DNA of 64,000 bases from Serinus canaria (GCF_022539315.1 NC_066319.1:31148093-31212092), one strand, 5' to 3'. Counted from the stretch's first letter, positions 13,352-27,004 are shown. Made by a program: numbers and translations. Notes: generated by a model not told the origin, from the letters alone.

Positions 13352-16300
13352 AACAAGGATGATGTATTCAGAGATCTGGGTTTCAGATTTTTTATTTCAT
13401 GCACTCTGTCCTTGATTTCCTGGTTCTTTGTGTTGGATTAGATTGAACAGAATGACACAGCCAAAGGATGTATTTATGGTTAGAAATTGGTTTTGGTATA
13501 CAAAGCTTTGAACTGTGGATTGACTTAATGACTTTCCACCCTATGTTTTGAGTTATTTCTGTTTCATCTGACTTTGTTGGCAGGACTCTAATACGATTTA
13601 TTACTTCCCTTGTGCCCTTGGATGAGATCTGAAATTTAATAAAGCAGCTTCCTGTCTGGCATAGACTCTCTTTTATATTCCTTAATGCTCTCTTTGCTGG
13701 TGTAATTCAGTACTTGTGAAGTTGAGAAGAGCAGTATTTTAAACTACTATTGCTAACAATAAGCAGTATCGTTCAAAGTACTATACAAATAATGAAATAC
13801 TCTAAACTTGGTTGGTATTTTGTGGGTAGGGTTGGGTTTGGATTTTTTGGGGTTTTTTTGTTGGTTTTGCCACAATCCAATAAACACAACGTAGACTTAG
13901 AGTTGGAAAGTTCCTTATGGAATTCTTTTATTTATGTCAAAGCTGCTGGAAGGAGCTGTAATATTTTTTCTTCATTAAAATATTATAACCTTTATCTTTC
14001 TAATGACAATATCTTTGAGTCTAATGGAAATTTGAAAGGACCTCAGAGAAACCTGAGATTTTAGGCAAGAGAAGAAAATGATGGTGTTTGTCTCTATTTG
14101 TCTCTATCAAACCAGTTGTGCTCAGTAAACAAATATTATGGTAATTTCATTTCATTGTCTTCGAGCTTGTGATGTGAAGCCTTGGTCTGTTTACATTTTT
14201 ACTGCCTTTCCTCTACCATGCTTTTTCTGTTGTGATGTGTTAATTAGCTACATAGCTCAGAACATTAGTCATGGTGTGCTCAGAAACAAGTTGTCACCTA
14301 GTAACAATCAGGTATTAGGGAGAGCTGGGAAAGTAAGGAATTTCAATTCTGGCTTACTTAAGTATCAGAGAAAGGAGGAAGACCATCTGTCATGCTGAGA
14401 ACTGAATAATGTGTCCTGCTAGAGAAAAGGAGCTCTAGCAATAGGGTTCTGGGTTTTTAAGAGCACATTTTGAACAGCATAATGAATGGATGTGTTGGCA
14501 TTAGACTTTGAAGACCACTGTGACATTTTGTCGTTGTTAAACTGAAAGAAAATCCATCAGCAGAGCTGGTTTGCTTTTCAGCTGCCTATTTAACAACTTC
14601 AGCTGTTCTTTCCAGTTATTAGCTTTCTCTATGTAGATGGTTTTTTTCCTTGAAGCAGTATTCCTTACAACCTGAATCCCACTGCTCTGCTACTATTCAT
14701 TGGAAAGCTGCATAGAGGAACTTAGCAATGATGCTGAAGGTTGTTTTCATTGCTCTATGTTATATGTTCTGTAGCTAGAATTTTAAGTTTTCTTGGAATA
14801 ATGGGATTTCTACTTAACTTGTATACTTTGCCTGAATGTGACTTTATTTTAGGATATTTCATTACCTATAGTAAGGTTTGCAGTAGATAGTTTTATTAAC
14901 AGATTGCCAAGTAAACAAAAAAGTTGAGGATGAGTGTTGTAATAACATTAAAAAGTCCTTTACCAGTTTCTTTCCTTGACATAATTCTCCTTATAGTTTC
15001 TTATAATGCTTCTGCTTATAGAGCAGAGAGTTCACTTCTTTCTTTGTTTTCTGATGGAAAAAAAGGTAAAATAAGATGCTGAAGGTGATGAAGTAAAAAT
15101 GTTTTCGTGGTCATAAATATGTCTACTAGTAGAAATAAGCTTCAAAATACCAGTAAACAATGCTGTGCATGGTATCAAATGATCTTTTAAATCCATGGAA
15201 GTTTTGATACAGAATATGGCATTGGCCTAAGAGTGACAAAGTGTCCTTTCTGTTATTGCTCTTGTTACTATTGCTGGTTTGTTTTCTTTTTTTCTAATAA
15301 CTGACTTTTAATATTTAATTTCAAAGCCTGTGAAAATTTTTTCCTTACAAGGAGTTATTCTCTACTCACAGTGATTCTACATTTTAACACGTCACTGTGT
15401 GTGTACCAAACCCATTGTTTTATTTGGTGTAACTAAGAAGAAACTAATAGGATGTAGCCTTTATACTAGGTTCAATCTGGCATAAATTTGTTATTCAAAG
15501 ATAATACCATTAAAAAAAAAAGACTCAGTAGATTTGTGTATTTCTAAGTGAAAAAGAGTTTTTAATTTTAATCAATTTTGCAATATGATTCAAGGAGAGC
15601 TACAGGTCTTGTTTCAATAATGTAATGATTCAGAACTCAGATTAGCTTGGAAGAGCTGCTTGGTTTTTGGGAGGGGCATAGCTCAGCAAATCTGTGCAGC
15701 TGAGACAAGAGCTAGCTAGTTCTCTTATTTACACAAATCGTCTTAGTCACAGAAACCCACCCAAACCCATGCATGTACTGAAAGTAATGTGTTCTACAGA
15801 ATAGGGCTGACTTAAACATGGTGATATCATAGATGTCATTTAAGGATAGTACATTTGATCCTAATGTCTGGATCTATAGCTACTATAGCTCTACTATAGG
15901 TCATTCATCTATAGTTTCCATGATGCTCTATCCTAAGGGGTGTTCACTACTGCTTGGCTGAAGAATGGGTTAAGACAGCTTCTAATATTTCTTTATGCAG
16001 AACCACTCTTGAATGCATCTGCACCACCTGCATGATCACTCTATGCTAGAGAGCAGCAGGTGTGCACAGCTGGAGACAAGGAAGGCTGGTGAGGCAAGAG
16101 GTGAGGCTGCTCTTTTAGGTAGTCCTCAGCCTTGCCTGTATCTCAAACTCCAGACTCGCACAATGAGTTAAAACAGGAATAAAAGAGGAAACAGAATGGC
16201 ATATTTTTCTCAGATGCTCTTACAAGTCTATGAAACAGCCAGCCAGTCTTCAACAAAATTAGTGACTAAAGGTTTTGCACATTTCTATACTTGAAGAATT

Positions 16301-16673
16301 TTCTGAATTCTGCCATTCAGCTGTGAACTCCTGGTGAACAGAATTAAGGAGCTCATACGGCTCTAATGGAACATTGTTCTTACTTGTTACTAAAGACAGA
16401 TATCACCTCTGTCTTTAAGAATTTTGTGTACATTTTAAGAATTTTCCTGGCATGAAGAATGATATTAATGATATTATCAAAGTAAATGGAACGTCTGAAA
16501 CTGTTTAAAGAACATTATAAACAGATGCAAATGACTGCTTGTTGATGTTTTGGGTGAATGCTGCTTGATTCTTAGAGTTGGACTTCACTAATTACTTCTA
16601 ATAATTTATGGACATCATTATAAAATGATATCTAAGTCTGCATAATAAAAACTGATACAAAACTTGTAAATAT

Positions 16674-17800
16674 TTGGACCTCAGCAAAGCTTTCAATACT
16701 GTGTCTCAAAATACAACATCCTTCTGGACAAAATGTTCAGCACACAGCTGGATAAAGACATCATAGGATGGGTGAGCAGCTGGCTCATAGGTCAGGTACA
16801 ACGGGTCGTAGTGAATCAGGTGACATCAGACTGGTGACCTGTCACTAATGGGATTTCACAGGGCTCCATACTCAGCTCTGTGCTCTTCAACATCTTCATT
16901 AATGACTTAGATGCAGAACTTGAAGGAATACTAAATAAGCTTGCTGATGACACTAAATTGGGAGGGGCTGTTGACTCCCTCAAAGGAAGGAAGGCCCTGC
17001 AGAAAAATCTTGACAAGTCAGAGGACTGTGCAATCACCAACCACATGAACCAAGGGAAAGTCCTGGATTCTGCACCTGGGATGGGCAACCCTGGATGTAT
17101 GGACAAACAGGGGAATGAGAGGCTGGGAAGCAGTGCCACTGAAAGGGACCTGGGGGTCCTGGTTTGTGGCAAGCTGAACATGAGTCAGCAGTGCCCTGAC
17201 AGCCAGGAGGGCCACCACTGTCCTGGGATGCATCAGGCACAGCATCAGAGCCAGGCAAGGGAGGGGACTGTCCCCTCTGCTCTGCTCTGGGGTGGGGCTG
17301 CCTCACCTCCAATGTTGGAGGCAGTTCTGAGAGCCACAGTATAAGAAAGATATGAAGCTCTTAGAGAGTATTCAAAGGAAGGCCATGAGGATGGTGAAGG
17401 GTCTGGAGGGGAAGCCTTAAGAAGAACAGCTGATGTCATTAATTTTGTTCCACTTGGAGGAGACTCCTTGCAGTCTTCAACCTCCTGCTGAGGGGAAGCA
17501 GAGGGGCAGGTACTGATCTCTTCACTCTCATGAACAGTGTCAGGACTTGAAGAAATGGTATGAATCTGAGTCAGGGGAGATCTAGATTGTATATCAGGAA
17601 AAGGTTGTGGTTGAGCACTGGAACAGGCTCCCCAGGGCAGTGGTCACAGCATCAGCCTGATGGAGCTCAAGAAGCTTTTGGACAATGCTCTCAAGCACAT
17701 GGTGTGACCCTTGGGGTGTCCTGTGCAGGGCCAGGAGTTGCATTTGATGATCTTGACAGGTTCCTTCCAAATCAGCTTTTTCTTTGATTCTATGTAATAT
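16674..17800 (+). mobile_element. CR1 LINE fragment, 3' reverse transcriptase end, dead
   Basis: The + strand encodes the C-terminal part of a CR1 ORF2. It opens with LDLSKAFNT (RT palm region), followed by LFNIFINDLD and an ADDTKLGG catalytic block at about 16880-16970, then ERDLGVLV near 17140 and HWNRLP near 17620. Frames shift and stops interrupt it, so it makes no full protein. It runs into the 3' UTR and ends with TTTGATTCTATG near 17795, the usual CR1 terminus. 5' truncation is normal for CR1. The 154-codon frame at 16880-17344 belongs to this copy and is not a host gene. Confidence 0.9.
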
Positions 17801-18795
17801 GACAGCTTCATTTTAAATACTGTTGCCTAAGTTTGACTCTTTTAAAATGATGATAAGTTCTGTTGCATTTATGCTGTTTCAGTTGAAAACTGAAATTCTT
17901 GAATTTTTCAGTGTAGGAGCAGGTGTTCTCTGTTTCTGTGCTCCTGGGCTTTAGGTCTTTCCCTGATGCTTATGCATTTCCTAATGACTTCAGACTTTTC
18001 CACTTTAATAGCAGTAGCAGAATTCCAGATAAGAAAAACAACTTAGTTCTCAAAAGGGGCAAACAAACTTCCATTATGTATCCAAAGAATGTAAATATAT
18101 CCAATCTGTAGGAAGAAAATATGTGATGAAAAGGATAGGAAATAAAAAAGTTCAATAAATCTGCCTATAAAAGTATAATTACGCTATTGCATGTTGATCC
18201 AAAATAGATTTGTTTACTACTAGCTGTATGCTAGCCAAGTAAACAGAACCTATATTTTTTTTGTTATTCCAAGTTTTCTTGATGTCTTGGCAGTTCCACA
18301 AAAAAGTACAAGAAGAAAATATTCAACCTTTTTTATTGTCTAAATGTTTTCTTGATAAATAAAGCGGCGAGACCTAATTACATTGTGATGGTGTTATGCT
18401 GGTGCTTGTCCTAAGTAAAAAGGCAACAGGCATGCTTGAATGGTTCTTTTTACTAAATGTTCAACAGCAAGTTAACTTTTAACAGAGACAGGACAAGAGA
18501 TTCCACCATTCAAAAGTAAAGTCTCTTTGAAAGGGGTGTTTTAGTGACCATCTTGTGACCTGTGGCACAGCATTGACTGAGAACCCTGTAGGCAGAGGAG
18601 TGATATATGAGAGAGAAAGATTATGACTCCAACTATGAGTGTTGGCAATGTCATTGTTTTTGTGTCAGATTTTCAAGGTAAAAGATTTGTATCAGAAAAT
18701 TCTGAGAGAAGATTGTGCTTCTGCAGGCTTGTTATTTGTCATATTAAATTTGCCATAATCAAGTTTGACAGGCTTCTCTTTATTTTTCCCAGCAG

Positions 18796-18918
18796 ACAAT
18801 ATTATTGTTGAAGATTAGTCAGATGCCTTCCGTCCATTCCCTGCCTCACATGCTATGTCATGCAAGCTTTGGAACACTTAGAACGTAATTTAAACGAATG
18901 ACTAATTTGGCAAGCATA
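18796..18918 (+). other. FMN1: 5' UTR part of the first coding exon, long FMN1 isoform
   Basis: The exon is preceded by a good pyrimidine tract ending CCCAGCAG, a tandem acceptor that allows a start at 18793 or 18796. Three short upstream reading frames begin at ATGs at 18823 (21 codons plus stop), 18855 (8 codons plus stop) and 18860 (13 codons plus stop). There is also an in-frame ATG at 18898, seven codons before the conserved start, in weak context (C at -3). Confidence 0.55.
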
Positions 18919-20806
18919 ATGGAAGGCACGCATACCATCCTCCTGTTGCACAAACCCATTACAGAGCTTTGTTACATCAGCTTCTATCATCCAAAGGGGG
19001 AAGTCACAGGATTTACTTACATGGGCTCTGGAACTCTGGATAGAACCAGTGACAGTTTCTGCGGCTGCTATCAAGTAAGGGGAACGTTAGACATGGCCCT
19101 GAGAGAACGGCCACATAAAGACCGTGGAGTTATTATTTTTAAGCCAACTACCACAAAAGACCTTCTCCATGAAATGTACAAACTAACTGCTGAAAAGGAA
19201 AACCTGTTATCCGGTGTTTTGAGCTCTCATCATATTCCAGACCTTAAGGCAGGACATCAGGAGGAAAAGCAACAGGATGTTTCCGGAGTCCCGAAACTTA
19301 AAGGTGATAATTACTCCAGTCTTACATATCAACAGGAGTTATTGCTGGATTCTACAAAGAGAGACAATTTGAATCACAAAAAACTGAGGAAACACAAAAG
19401 GAAAGAGAGCTTTGAGGAGATCAGACATTGTAAAGAGGAAAAAAAGATACATGAACATCTCTTTTTACTGAGTACACAAGACATGCAACAGAAAAATAAG
19501 ACGGTCTCCACAAGACTTTCTACCAGGAGTTATTCCAGCTCCTTTTCTCCCTCCAGCTGGCTAACAGTAAAAGGTAAGGATAATTTACCAGTAGACAATA
19601 GAATACAGCCAGAAAGGTGGATAGAAGAGGGGTATTTTCTTAAGAGTAACAAAGCTGTGAAATTGGATGCTGACTTACCAAGTTCTAGCTCAAAAGACAT
19701 CAATGATGTTGTTGCAGTTGAACCAGTGGATAATGCAGACTGCATTCCTGAAGTTACCAAGGTACAACAGAGGACCACTTTGGTGAATTCATCTCACTAC
19801 AGTCTGTCTAACAAACTTGAGACGTTAAGTAACACTGCAGCTGCTAAAATCTTGAAAAGTAGCAAGTATGCTGAGCCAGTATGCAAGGAGAAACCAGGAA
19901 TCACAGGTCTTGCTGAAGTCCAGGATTTCGACGCTAGTATTAAAAAACTTACCAACCCCCCTGCAGAGTCTTTGCCTGACTCTCACAGAGATAACAAAAC
20001 CATTTCTCCCGTTCTCACAACAGCACATAACGAGGTTGTATCAAGAAGTGATGTATGCTCTGTAGATGAAGCTGCTGGAGACTCTAATAACAGTGTGCTG
20101 CAGGAAAAGGAGGAAGACAGCTCTGGCTTGCAGTACAAAGCAGAGAGAGTGCACATTACTGATGAGTCATGCAACCTTGTGGGAGCAGTTAATAAAGCTC
20201 TTCTGAAAGTTATCCGGAGCGACAGTTTAGATGAAGCTGCAGAATGGAAGAGACTGCAACAAATTACAAGAGTAGACAGAAACCTGCCAGGCTCACTATA
20301 TGAGAAAAGGACCACGGTATCCCGGGGAAACGGCAAGCATTTATTTTTGAACCTGCCTGTAAATGAAAGTCCTGATATTCCTCAGACAAGCAATAATCTT
20401 AAACTGGAAGAGAAAAGGCTGCATTCACCCCCATTAGCAGCAGTGAGTAATGTTTTTAGTAATTCATATCCGCTATCTAATACACACAAACAAATGTCAC
20501 CTATTCCTTCTCCGTTATCTTCGAGACTGCCCAGCCCGCAGCTGCACCACCGGATCCTCCCGCTGCCAACACAGAGCGCCGAGGACGAATCCATGCTCAG
20601 TGACTATGGCCATGGAAGGCACGGTGCTGTAAACTTCTCTTTCAGTGATTTGGAGCCACAGTTCTATCGGAAGTTTTCTGATCCTGGAGAACTGGGATTT
20701 GCCAGCAGACAACGGGGCCTACATCAGAATGCAACTGCAGGACATTTCGAAAAGTGTGCTGTGCAAGAAAAATTAACTACTCGGACACAGCAGAATTTCT
20801 GTTCAG
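18919..20806 (+). CDS. FMN1: Formin-1 long isoform (isoform I), first coding exon
   Basis: This exon encodes the long N-terminal region of formin-1, an actin nucleation and elongation factor linked to adherens junctions, microtubules and limb and kidney development. The FH1/FH2 catalytic domains are outside the window. I recognise the formin-1 start MEGTH followed by LHKPITELCYISF (residues 11-22), a conserved AVNKALLKVI..SLDEA block (about 423-442), and the Ser/Pro-rich block HKQMSPIPSPLSSRLPSPQ near residues 523-541 followed by LHHRIL. I chose the ATG at 18919, not the upstream in-frame ATG at 18898, because family members begin at MEG and it has A at -3 and G at +4. The exon gives 629 whole codons plus one base. 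It ends TTCAG|GTCAGT with the donor at 20807, phase 1. Reading through would stop at 20830-20832. Most of the protein looks disordered and polar, with a Lys/Arg/Glu-rich patch near 150-180. Confidence 0.93.
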
Positions 20807-22000
20807 GTCAGTCCTATTTTATGCATTTTTAAACTAATAGAATTAACCAAGCATGAAAGTCTTTGAGTGTTTTCTTGGCTTGGGTTTATTTAATACTAGC
20901 TGTTAATAATAAGTATTTTCTTCAATATAAAAACTATTTTTCACTACTTACAGACTGGGTGAAAAGTTGCTGAAGTTTTTAAACAAAAGTTACAGCTATA
21001 AAAGGTTCCAAGGTACATTTTTCTGTCAGCTTATTTTCAGTCCTGTTGTTACTGAATGACCTCTTAACCAAAGTTAAGGAAAAATCTTTCCGTGTCAAAC
21101 GAAAAAAGCTCTCATGCTTATTTTCCTGCCTTTCCTGTGCTGTGTTCTAGTCTTTCAAAATGTTAGGGTAACATTTATTCTCCAATATGTACTTTTTGCT
21201 TGTTTGGCTTCACTTGTTCGGCTTATAGAATATTTTCTGAATATTTTCCACAGTGCCTTCAGTATAGGACTGGTGCTTTGACCATTTATCTACAAGGTTG
21301 ATGCAAATTCTGTAAGAAAAGGCTTGGTTTTAAAATGATTGCATGCAGGTGTCATGTTACAATGTATTTGAGTACCATGCATGGGTTTATTTATAAAGAT
21401 ATACTGTGTAAAAATGCATAATTTTTGTTAGCTAGAACATCAGCATCTATACCCTTCATTTTTAACTTTTAAGGAGTGGGAAGGCTGAAGGACCTGATTC
21501 TGCAGTGATCTAGGTGTGGCTCAGACTGGTCCCTCTGTCTTATAGGGAGGGCTGGCAGAGCCAAGTGACACAAAAGGGGAATTCCAGAAGGGGAGGGATG
21601 TGAAACCATTACATTAGCCAGAGGGTGTTTAATACTGCCCATGAGGTTTGCATTTATGCCTGCTACTTCTAGAAGCTGAGCTAGTTCCACTCAAGACTAG
21701 ATCAAGTTTAAGGTGTTTGGTGAGTTGACAAGGCTGAAAAGATGGGTGCTATGCTCTTCTTTGGTTCCTTTCTTGGTTGCTGTTGTGCTGGGCTGTCCTA
21801 CCCCTCTCATTACATCTTGTACTCATTGTACCTTTCAGTGAGCTGGCTGAGCTGACAAAACCAGCAATTTCACCCCTTTATAAGAACAAAGTAGCACAGC
21901 AAATGTTTTTCTCTTTGTTTTGCATTAGTATTTTTTAACTTATTGCATCATTTAGAATTGTTGGATGTGGAACTGTACCTATTATGCTGTACTCTTGGAC

Positions 22001-22557
22001 TGTCTTTGCCTGGGATAGGGTTAATCTTCTTTAGCTTGTATGGAGCAGTGGTTTGGATTTGTGATAAAAACAGTCTGGATAACACTGGGATGTTCTAGCT
22101 TGTGCTGAGCAGTGTTTGCACAGCATCAATCCCTTCTCTGTTTCTCATTCTGCATCCCCCCAGTGAATAGACCAGGGGCTGCACAATAGGCTGGGAGGGG
22201 ACACAACCAGACAGATGACCCAGACTAACTAAAGAGAAATTCCCTGGCACATACTGTCATGCTCAGGAACAAAAGTGCAAAGAGGGGGCTTTAGAGGGGT
22301 TAGCCATTTTTAGCCTGGGACCTGGCAGGGCATCAGTCTACCCATGGGAGGCGGTGAGTGATTGCTGTAGCATCACTTGTCTCATTTTTTTTCTTCTGAC
22401 CTTTTCTACTTATCTTTCGATATTAAACAAGGTTTTTTTTGTTTGTTATCTTGACCCCCACTTGTTGGGGTTTTTCCATGCCACTTGGGGAAAGGGAGGA
22501 GGAAGAAAATGAGTCTTTGTGTGGTGATTATTTTCCCACTGGGCTTAACCCACAATG
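22001..22557 (+). mobile_element. Solo LTR, avian ERVL-type endogenous retrovirus
   Basis: It begins TGTCTTTGCCTGGGATAGGG and runs through a typical avian ERVL-like LTR: ..GATAACACTGGGATGTT.., ..GGGAGGGGACACAACCAGACAG.., a ..TGTCATGCTCAG.. segment, then ..GTGATTGCTGTAGCATCACTTGT.., ATTAAAC near 22423 as a likely polyadenylation signal region, and a 3' end near GGGCTTAACCCACAA. No retroviral coding sequence is attached on either side, so it is probably a solo LTR left by recombination. I could not identify a clear target-site duplication. The family assignment is from memory of the consensus. Confidence 0.7.
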
Positions 22558-22732
22558 GTTTTACAAGGAACAAAACAACACACATACATACTAATGGCAT
22601 CTGTTGGCTGAAAATCCTGGCTATTAAGCAGAAATATCTTTGTGAAGAGAAGAAAAGCAAACAAGCCCTATTTTAGTTCTTGTTTACATTTACCTGGCAG
22701 CATTAATACAGACAGAAAATATCACAAGATGT

Positions 22733-22806
22733 TTTTGTTTGATTTTTGTTTGTTTTGTTTTTGGGTTTTTTTGTTTGGTTTGGTTTGGTTTGTTGTTTTT
22801 TTTTTT
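22733..22806. repeat. T/G-rich low-complexity tract
   Basis: A run of GTTT, GTTTT and GGTTT units ends in a long T run, on the + strand. It is simple sequence, probably length-variable. Confidence 0.8.
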
Positions 22807-25800
22807 CGAGTATGATTGCATGCCAACATTATTACTGGTGTGTCAGAAAATCTGTGACTTTAAGGAAAAATTCCCTATTTTGCTGGCATATATAATACTG
22901 TAGATATGTCTCTGGATCTGGGATAATGACTTCCATTTCCATCTGAGCCAGGGGTAGAATCATTCATCTTGACAGAGCATTTGGATGGAATACCACTCTT
23001 CTGTAAACATATATGACTAATAGCTAACTGACTATATTTCGGTGAGACAAATGATGTACCTCCAATTTTAGTTAATGTAAATGATATTAAGCTTTGCAGT
23101 TATAAACCTGCACTCCTTTGATTCTTATCAGATTGATTCTAATCAGATTCCTCCCATGTGTGAAGAGGAGAGTTCAAGATTATTTTTCAGATTTGTCTTC
23201 AGTGAAGTGTTACTGTGAAATGTTTTCTTTCAATTCCAGTCAGTTATTAAATTGTGTATCTACAATGACTCTAAGAACTATGGATAATTTTGGTGAACTT
23301 TTTATCAGTCAGGTTGATTGAAAGATTTGCTTCATGACAAAATTAATGACCTTTTGTATATCTTTTCAAAGTTTCATTGCTATCATAGTATGCACTGCTT
23401 CTTCCTGAAAAATTTTTGTAGCCTTTTGTTACCCATGTAACTTTGTATTTGGGAAATTTCATTAATTAGTTAGATATTCTAATTTATTCATTTAAATTAA
23501 AAGTTGGACTTATCATACACCTCTATACATAATTTTAATTCTCTTTTCTTCTCATTTGTAATCATGATTCTTCACAGACTTTCTCAATAATTGGTGAATA
23601 TTCCTTTAGTCAAAACTGAAGCACCTAAGGTAGAGTGCTTGACTTCTGTACTTCCACTTTTTCTCAAATTCAGTTTCTTTATAGATATATAGATACATAT
23701 ATGGCACACATATAATCATTTCAATGCCCAAAGCTCTATTAGTAGTTAATTTGAAAGTACAGTTTACTGGATCTTCCTGTTGAAGTGCAGCTATTGGCCA
23801 TGGGAATAGGCCACAGCTTTCATCTTAGTAAGTGAATATTTACCTGGGAATAATTTATAGTTCAACAATAATTATTTGGCAATTTTCTCTGTAGGTGGGA
23901 CTGGGAATCAAAATTCCTGTATTAGCATGCAATAGTTCTATTTGAATTATCAAAATTATAAGAAAAAGCTTTAGAATAACTTAGGGCTTTCAAATGATAA
24001 ACTGCTCTGTTGCAAGCAGCAAAACCAGAAGTACAAACACTAAAATTTATCATAGAATGACATTTACTAAATCCTCAGAAACATAATTCCTCCATTTCTG
24101 TATGAATTTTTCTCTACTCTAATGTGAAGTTTATCATGCTTTTGTAGTCTTGGGGAAGCCTTTGAAAAGATCTTCAATGCATCTGAATATCAGATGCATT
24201 TTCTCAGGGAAGGATTTTCTCAGACCTTTTAGTTCCTGTCACTTCTTCTCTCTCAAGTTTCTACAGCAGTAGAAAAAATTAGGGAGAAAATTTTCAGACC
24301 TATTCTATCAATTTAGTACTGAATAACATCAATAGACTATTTTACTAAGTATTGCCTGTAAGAGAAAGATTAGGGGAATTTTTAGCAGTTATTGAAGTGA
24401 ATTTGATTCAGAGCAGGAAACTTAAAAATAAAAATCACTGTTATGACATAGCTTCCAGGACAGTGACTGGTAGCTGTGCTTTGAGTCAGGATGACACTGG
24501 CAAGGGTTATTCACCACACTTTCTGATATATATTTTACTCCTAATGTGGAAAAAAAGGAGAAAAATCTGCCAAGGGGGAATGGTGAAAGCAAGAAAGGGA
24601 ACAAATGAGAAGGATGATGTTACCCTATCCCCAGCCAATGAATAATGCTCCTTTTTTGGTATCTAGTAGATGTGAAGGAAGAAGATACCCAGGTAACACA
24701 GAAATCCAAAGTTAGTAGGACTGTAGAGAAACTAAACCAAATTTGGAATAGAATGTAATGATTGAGGTTTATGTCAGGTAAAAGGGCTGAGACTTAGGGG
24801 ACTGAAAAGAGAGGCCCATTCTCTTCTTACTCTCTATCTTCTTCCATTGAAGGCCTTCTCTCTTCTCTTTTCCTTCACTTCTCTGCCACAACTTTGGTGT
24901 TTTCGTGCTTTTTGGTAATTTGAGTCAAATCACTAAGCAAGCTGAAAACTGAGCCAGCAAGGAGAGAGGTGAGTAGCTTTGGCTGGTGGAGTGAGCTGGA
25001 CAGTTCACAGTGGGCTGATGAAAACCACAGCTAGGGTGAGGGAGGACATGCAAGTGTGGCAGAAGGGACAAGTGAGCAAGACCACCCCTCCTGCAGGGAA
25101 TCATTTGATCCCCCAAAATCTCAGTTGCAGCTAAAAACTGGGAGGCAGAAAGCTGGCTGGGACTGGCTAAAACAAAAGCTGTTAGGAGTGGGAAATGAGA
25201 TGAAGTTGGACAAAGATACAGAGGGACTGTGATATTTTGAGTGGGTGCTATTAGTACTGAAGCAGGAAGAACAAGAGATGGAGGACAAGGGAGAAAGGGG
25301 AACTCCAAGACTGAGTAGAGAGTGTTACCTTGGCTGTGATAGAGAACATTTGTGGAGTATGCCAAAAAGGTAGAACATGGCTGATAAGAGATGAGATAAT
25401 TTTTATTTTCATTTTGTTGGGAAAGCCTGCAAAAGGAACTTTAACCATTAGAATGTACATTATGGCTATAAATCGATCTGGCTTGCTGAGGTTTCATGAA
25501 GTCAGTGTTCAGTATCATGAAATTTTGGAGATGCAGAGAAGGGAGGAAGAAAAAGAAAAGTGAGGGAGAGTTCTGGATTTAAGGTCTTCAAAATTATAAT
25601 GCTTATTGTGTTGTAGGTAAGGAATCTTAACTGCTTGAAGAGGTTGGTGAATATAAGTTTTTTAGGTTATTTCTCAAATAATTTTCCTTAATTGACTAGT
25701 TAAAGATGTTTACCCAACAGTTATTTGCAATATATTCTAGATGTAATTGTAGATGCATCTATCCCTGTCTCTGCTGATTATTAGATGGAGAATGTTATGT

Positions 25801-27004
25801 TTGCTTGTTTCTGCCAATGAGAATTTTATGGCAGCAGTTCACTTTCCATTAGAAAGAATTGAAAACAAACATTCTGGTAGTTTTGTATGGCTGTCAAAAA
25901 TTACACACAGCCATTTGGAAACATGCCAATTGCTAATGGCTGTCCCTGGAGATCAACTGTGCAGTCTCAAAATATAAAAGTACATCAACCTATAAAGTAC
26001 TGTTTACTATGTAGATAAATACTTGAATAAGTTTTATTATTAAATTGGTGTAAGACTGCATTTTAATCCTCAAAGTTCTCCTTTGTGGCTGGAGAAACAC
26101 TGTTGCATGTCTGTGCTCTAAGAGCTGCCCTACTCCTTAGGTCTTTCAACTGCCTGCTAAAACTGGGTTATCCCAGTTTTCCTGCATTTATTTCTGTTTG
26201 CAGTGTTAACATGGCTTCCTTCCATGTGAAGAACACTGATTCTATGGCAGTTCTACAGTCTATAGTTCTACACCTCTGTTTAAATTTCCACCATTAAAGT
26301 AGCAGGATGTGAGAAGCTTTAGTTTTGGCTCTGGTTGGATATGTTATCATTAACTACATGATAATGAATCTATTGCAGTGCCAGTGCCAGGAGACTGGTA
26401 ATTGAAAAATACAGGCAACCTTTCACTCCAAATATGTAATGAAGGTAGCAAAGATAATTAATATTGAGGTATTGGAATACTGGAATATTATTTTGTCTTT
26501 TCCTAACTTAACTCACTCTTTAAGCTGAAAAGCAGCAAATAGTCAGGTAAGAGAAATTCAATAACAAGGCTTTATGATGTGTTCCTGAGCCATGGTTTTG
26601 CAAAATGAAGTTTCATATAAACAAAACTCTGTTTGAAGGCTCTTATAACAGGAGACAGATTATATTATAGTGTTTTTGATGTTCCTTTTATAGGGAAGGG
26701 AAAGGTTTATAAATATCTTCTCTAATTGAAGTGGTTCAGAGAATTGCTAATTAGCATTCTAAAAGCTCTATAGCATTCTGTCCACAGCAAGTATGCACTT
26801 CATGAAGTAAGTTTGCATATGGATCACATGGAAAGATGATGCATAGTTTCTCACAGGTAATTCACATGAAAGTAATATACATGAGTGTGTTGCTTCACAA
26901 AACCCATCTTATTCAGAATAAATGTTCTTTGAAGATGCTGTAAAGGAGTTAGGAATGAAGAGACTGGCGTAAGAAAAGAATTAAAATAAAAAAGAAGAGA
27001 GAAT

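Larger units (their letters stand above)
6445..18795 (+). other. FMN1: FMN1 intron 1 (about 12.4 kb)
   Basis: The bounds are the donor at 6445 (GTAATG) and an acceptor after a pyrimidine run at 18780-18795 (..TTTTTCCCAGCAG). No open frame inside resembles a known protein except the CR1 fragment. Contents noticed: a TATAAATAG box at 6613, AT-rich unique sequence, an AAAT microsatellite near 11045, a tRNA-derived SINE at 12043-12166, overlapping inverted repeats at 13320-13351, and a CR1 LINE fragment at about 16674-17800. Confidence 0.55.

Noticed and set aside
16880..17344. 154-codon frame with reverse-transcriptase motifs
   Set aside because: Part of a truncated CR1 element with stops and frameshifts; not a host gene.
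20807..20832. Continuation of the first coding exon to a stop codon
   Set aside because: The GTCAGT donor at 20807 and the phase match to the exon at 46568 show that this is intron.
24925..25365. 146-codon minus-strand frame, Pro/Ser/Leu-rich
   Set aside because: Result of purine bias on the + strand; no splice context or known similarity.
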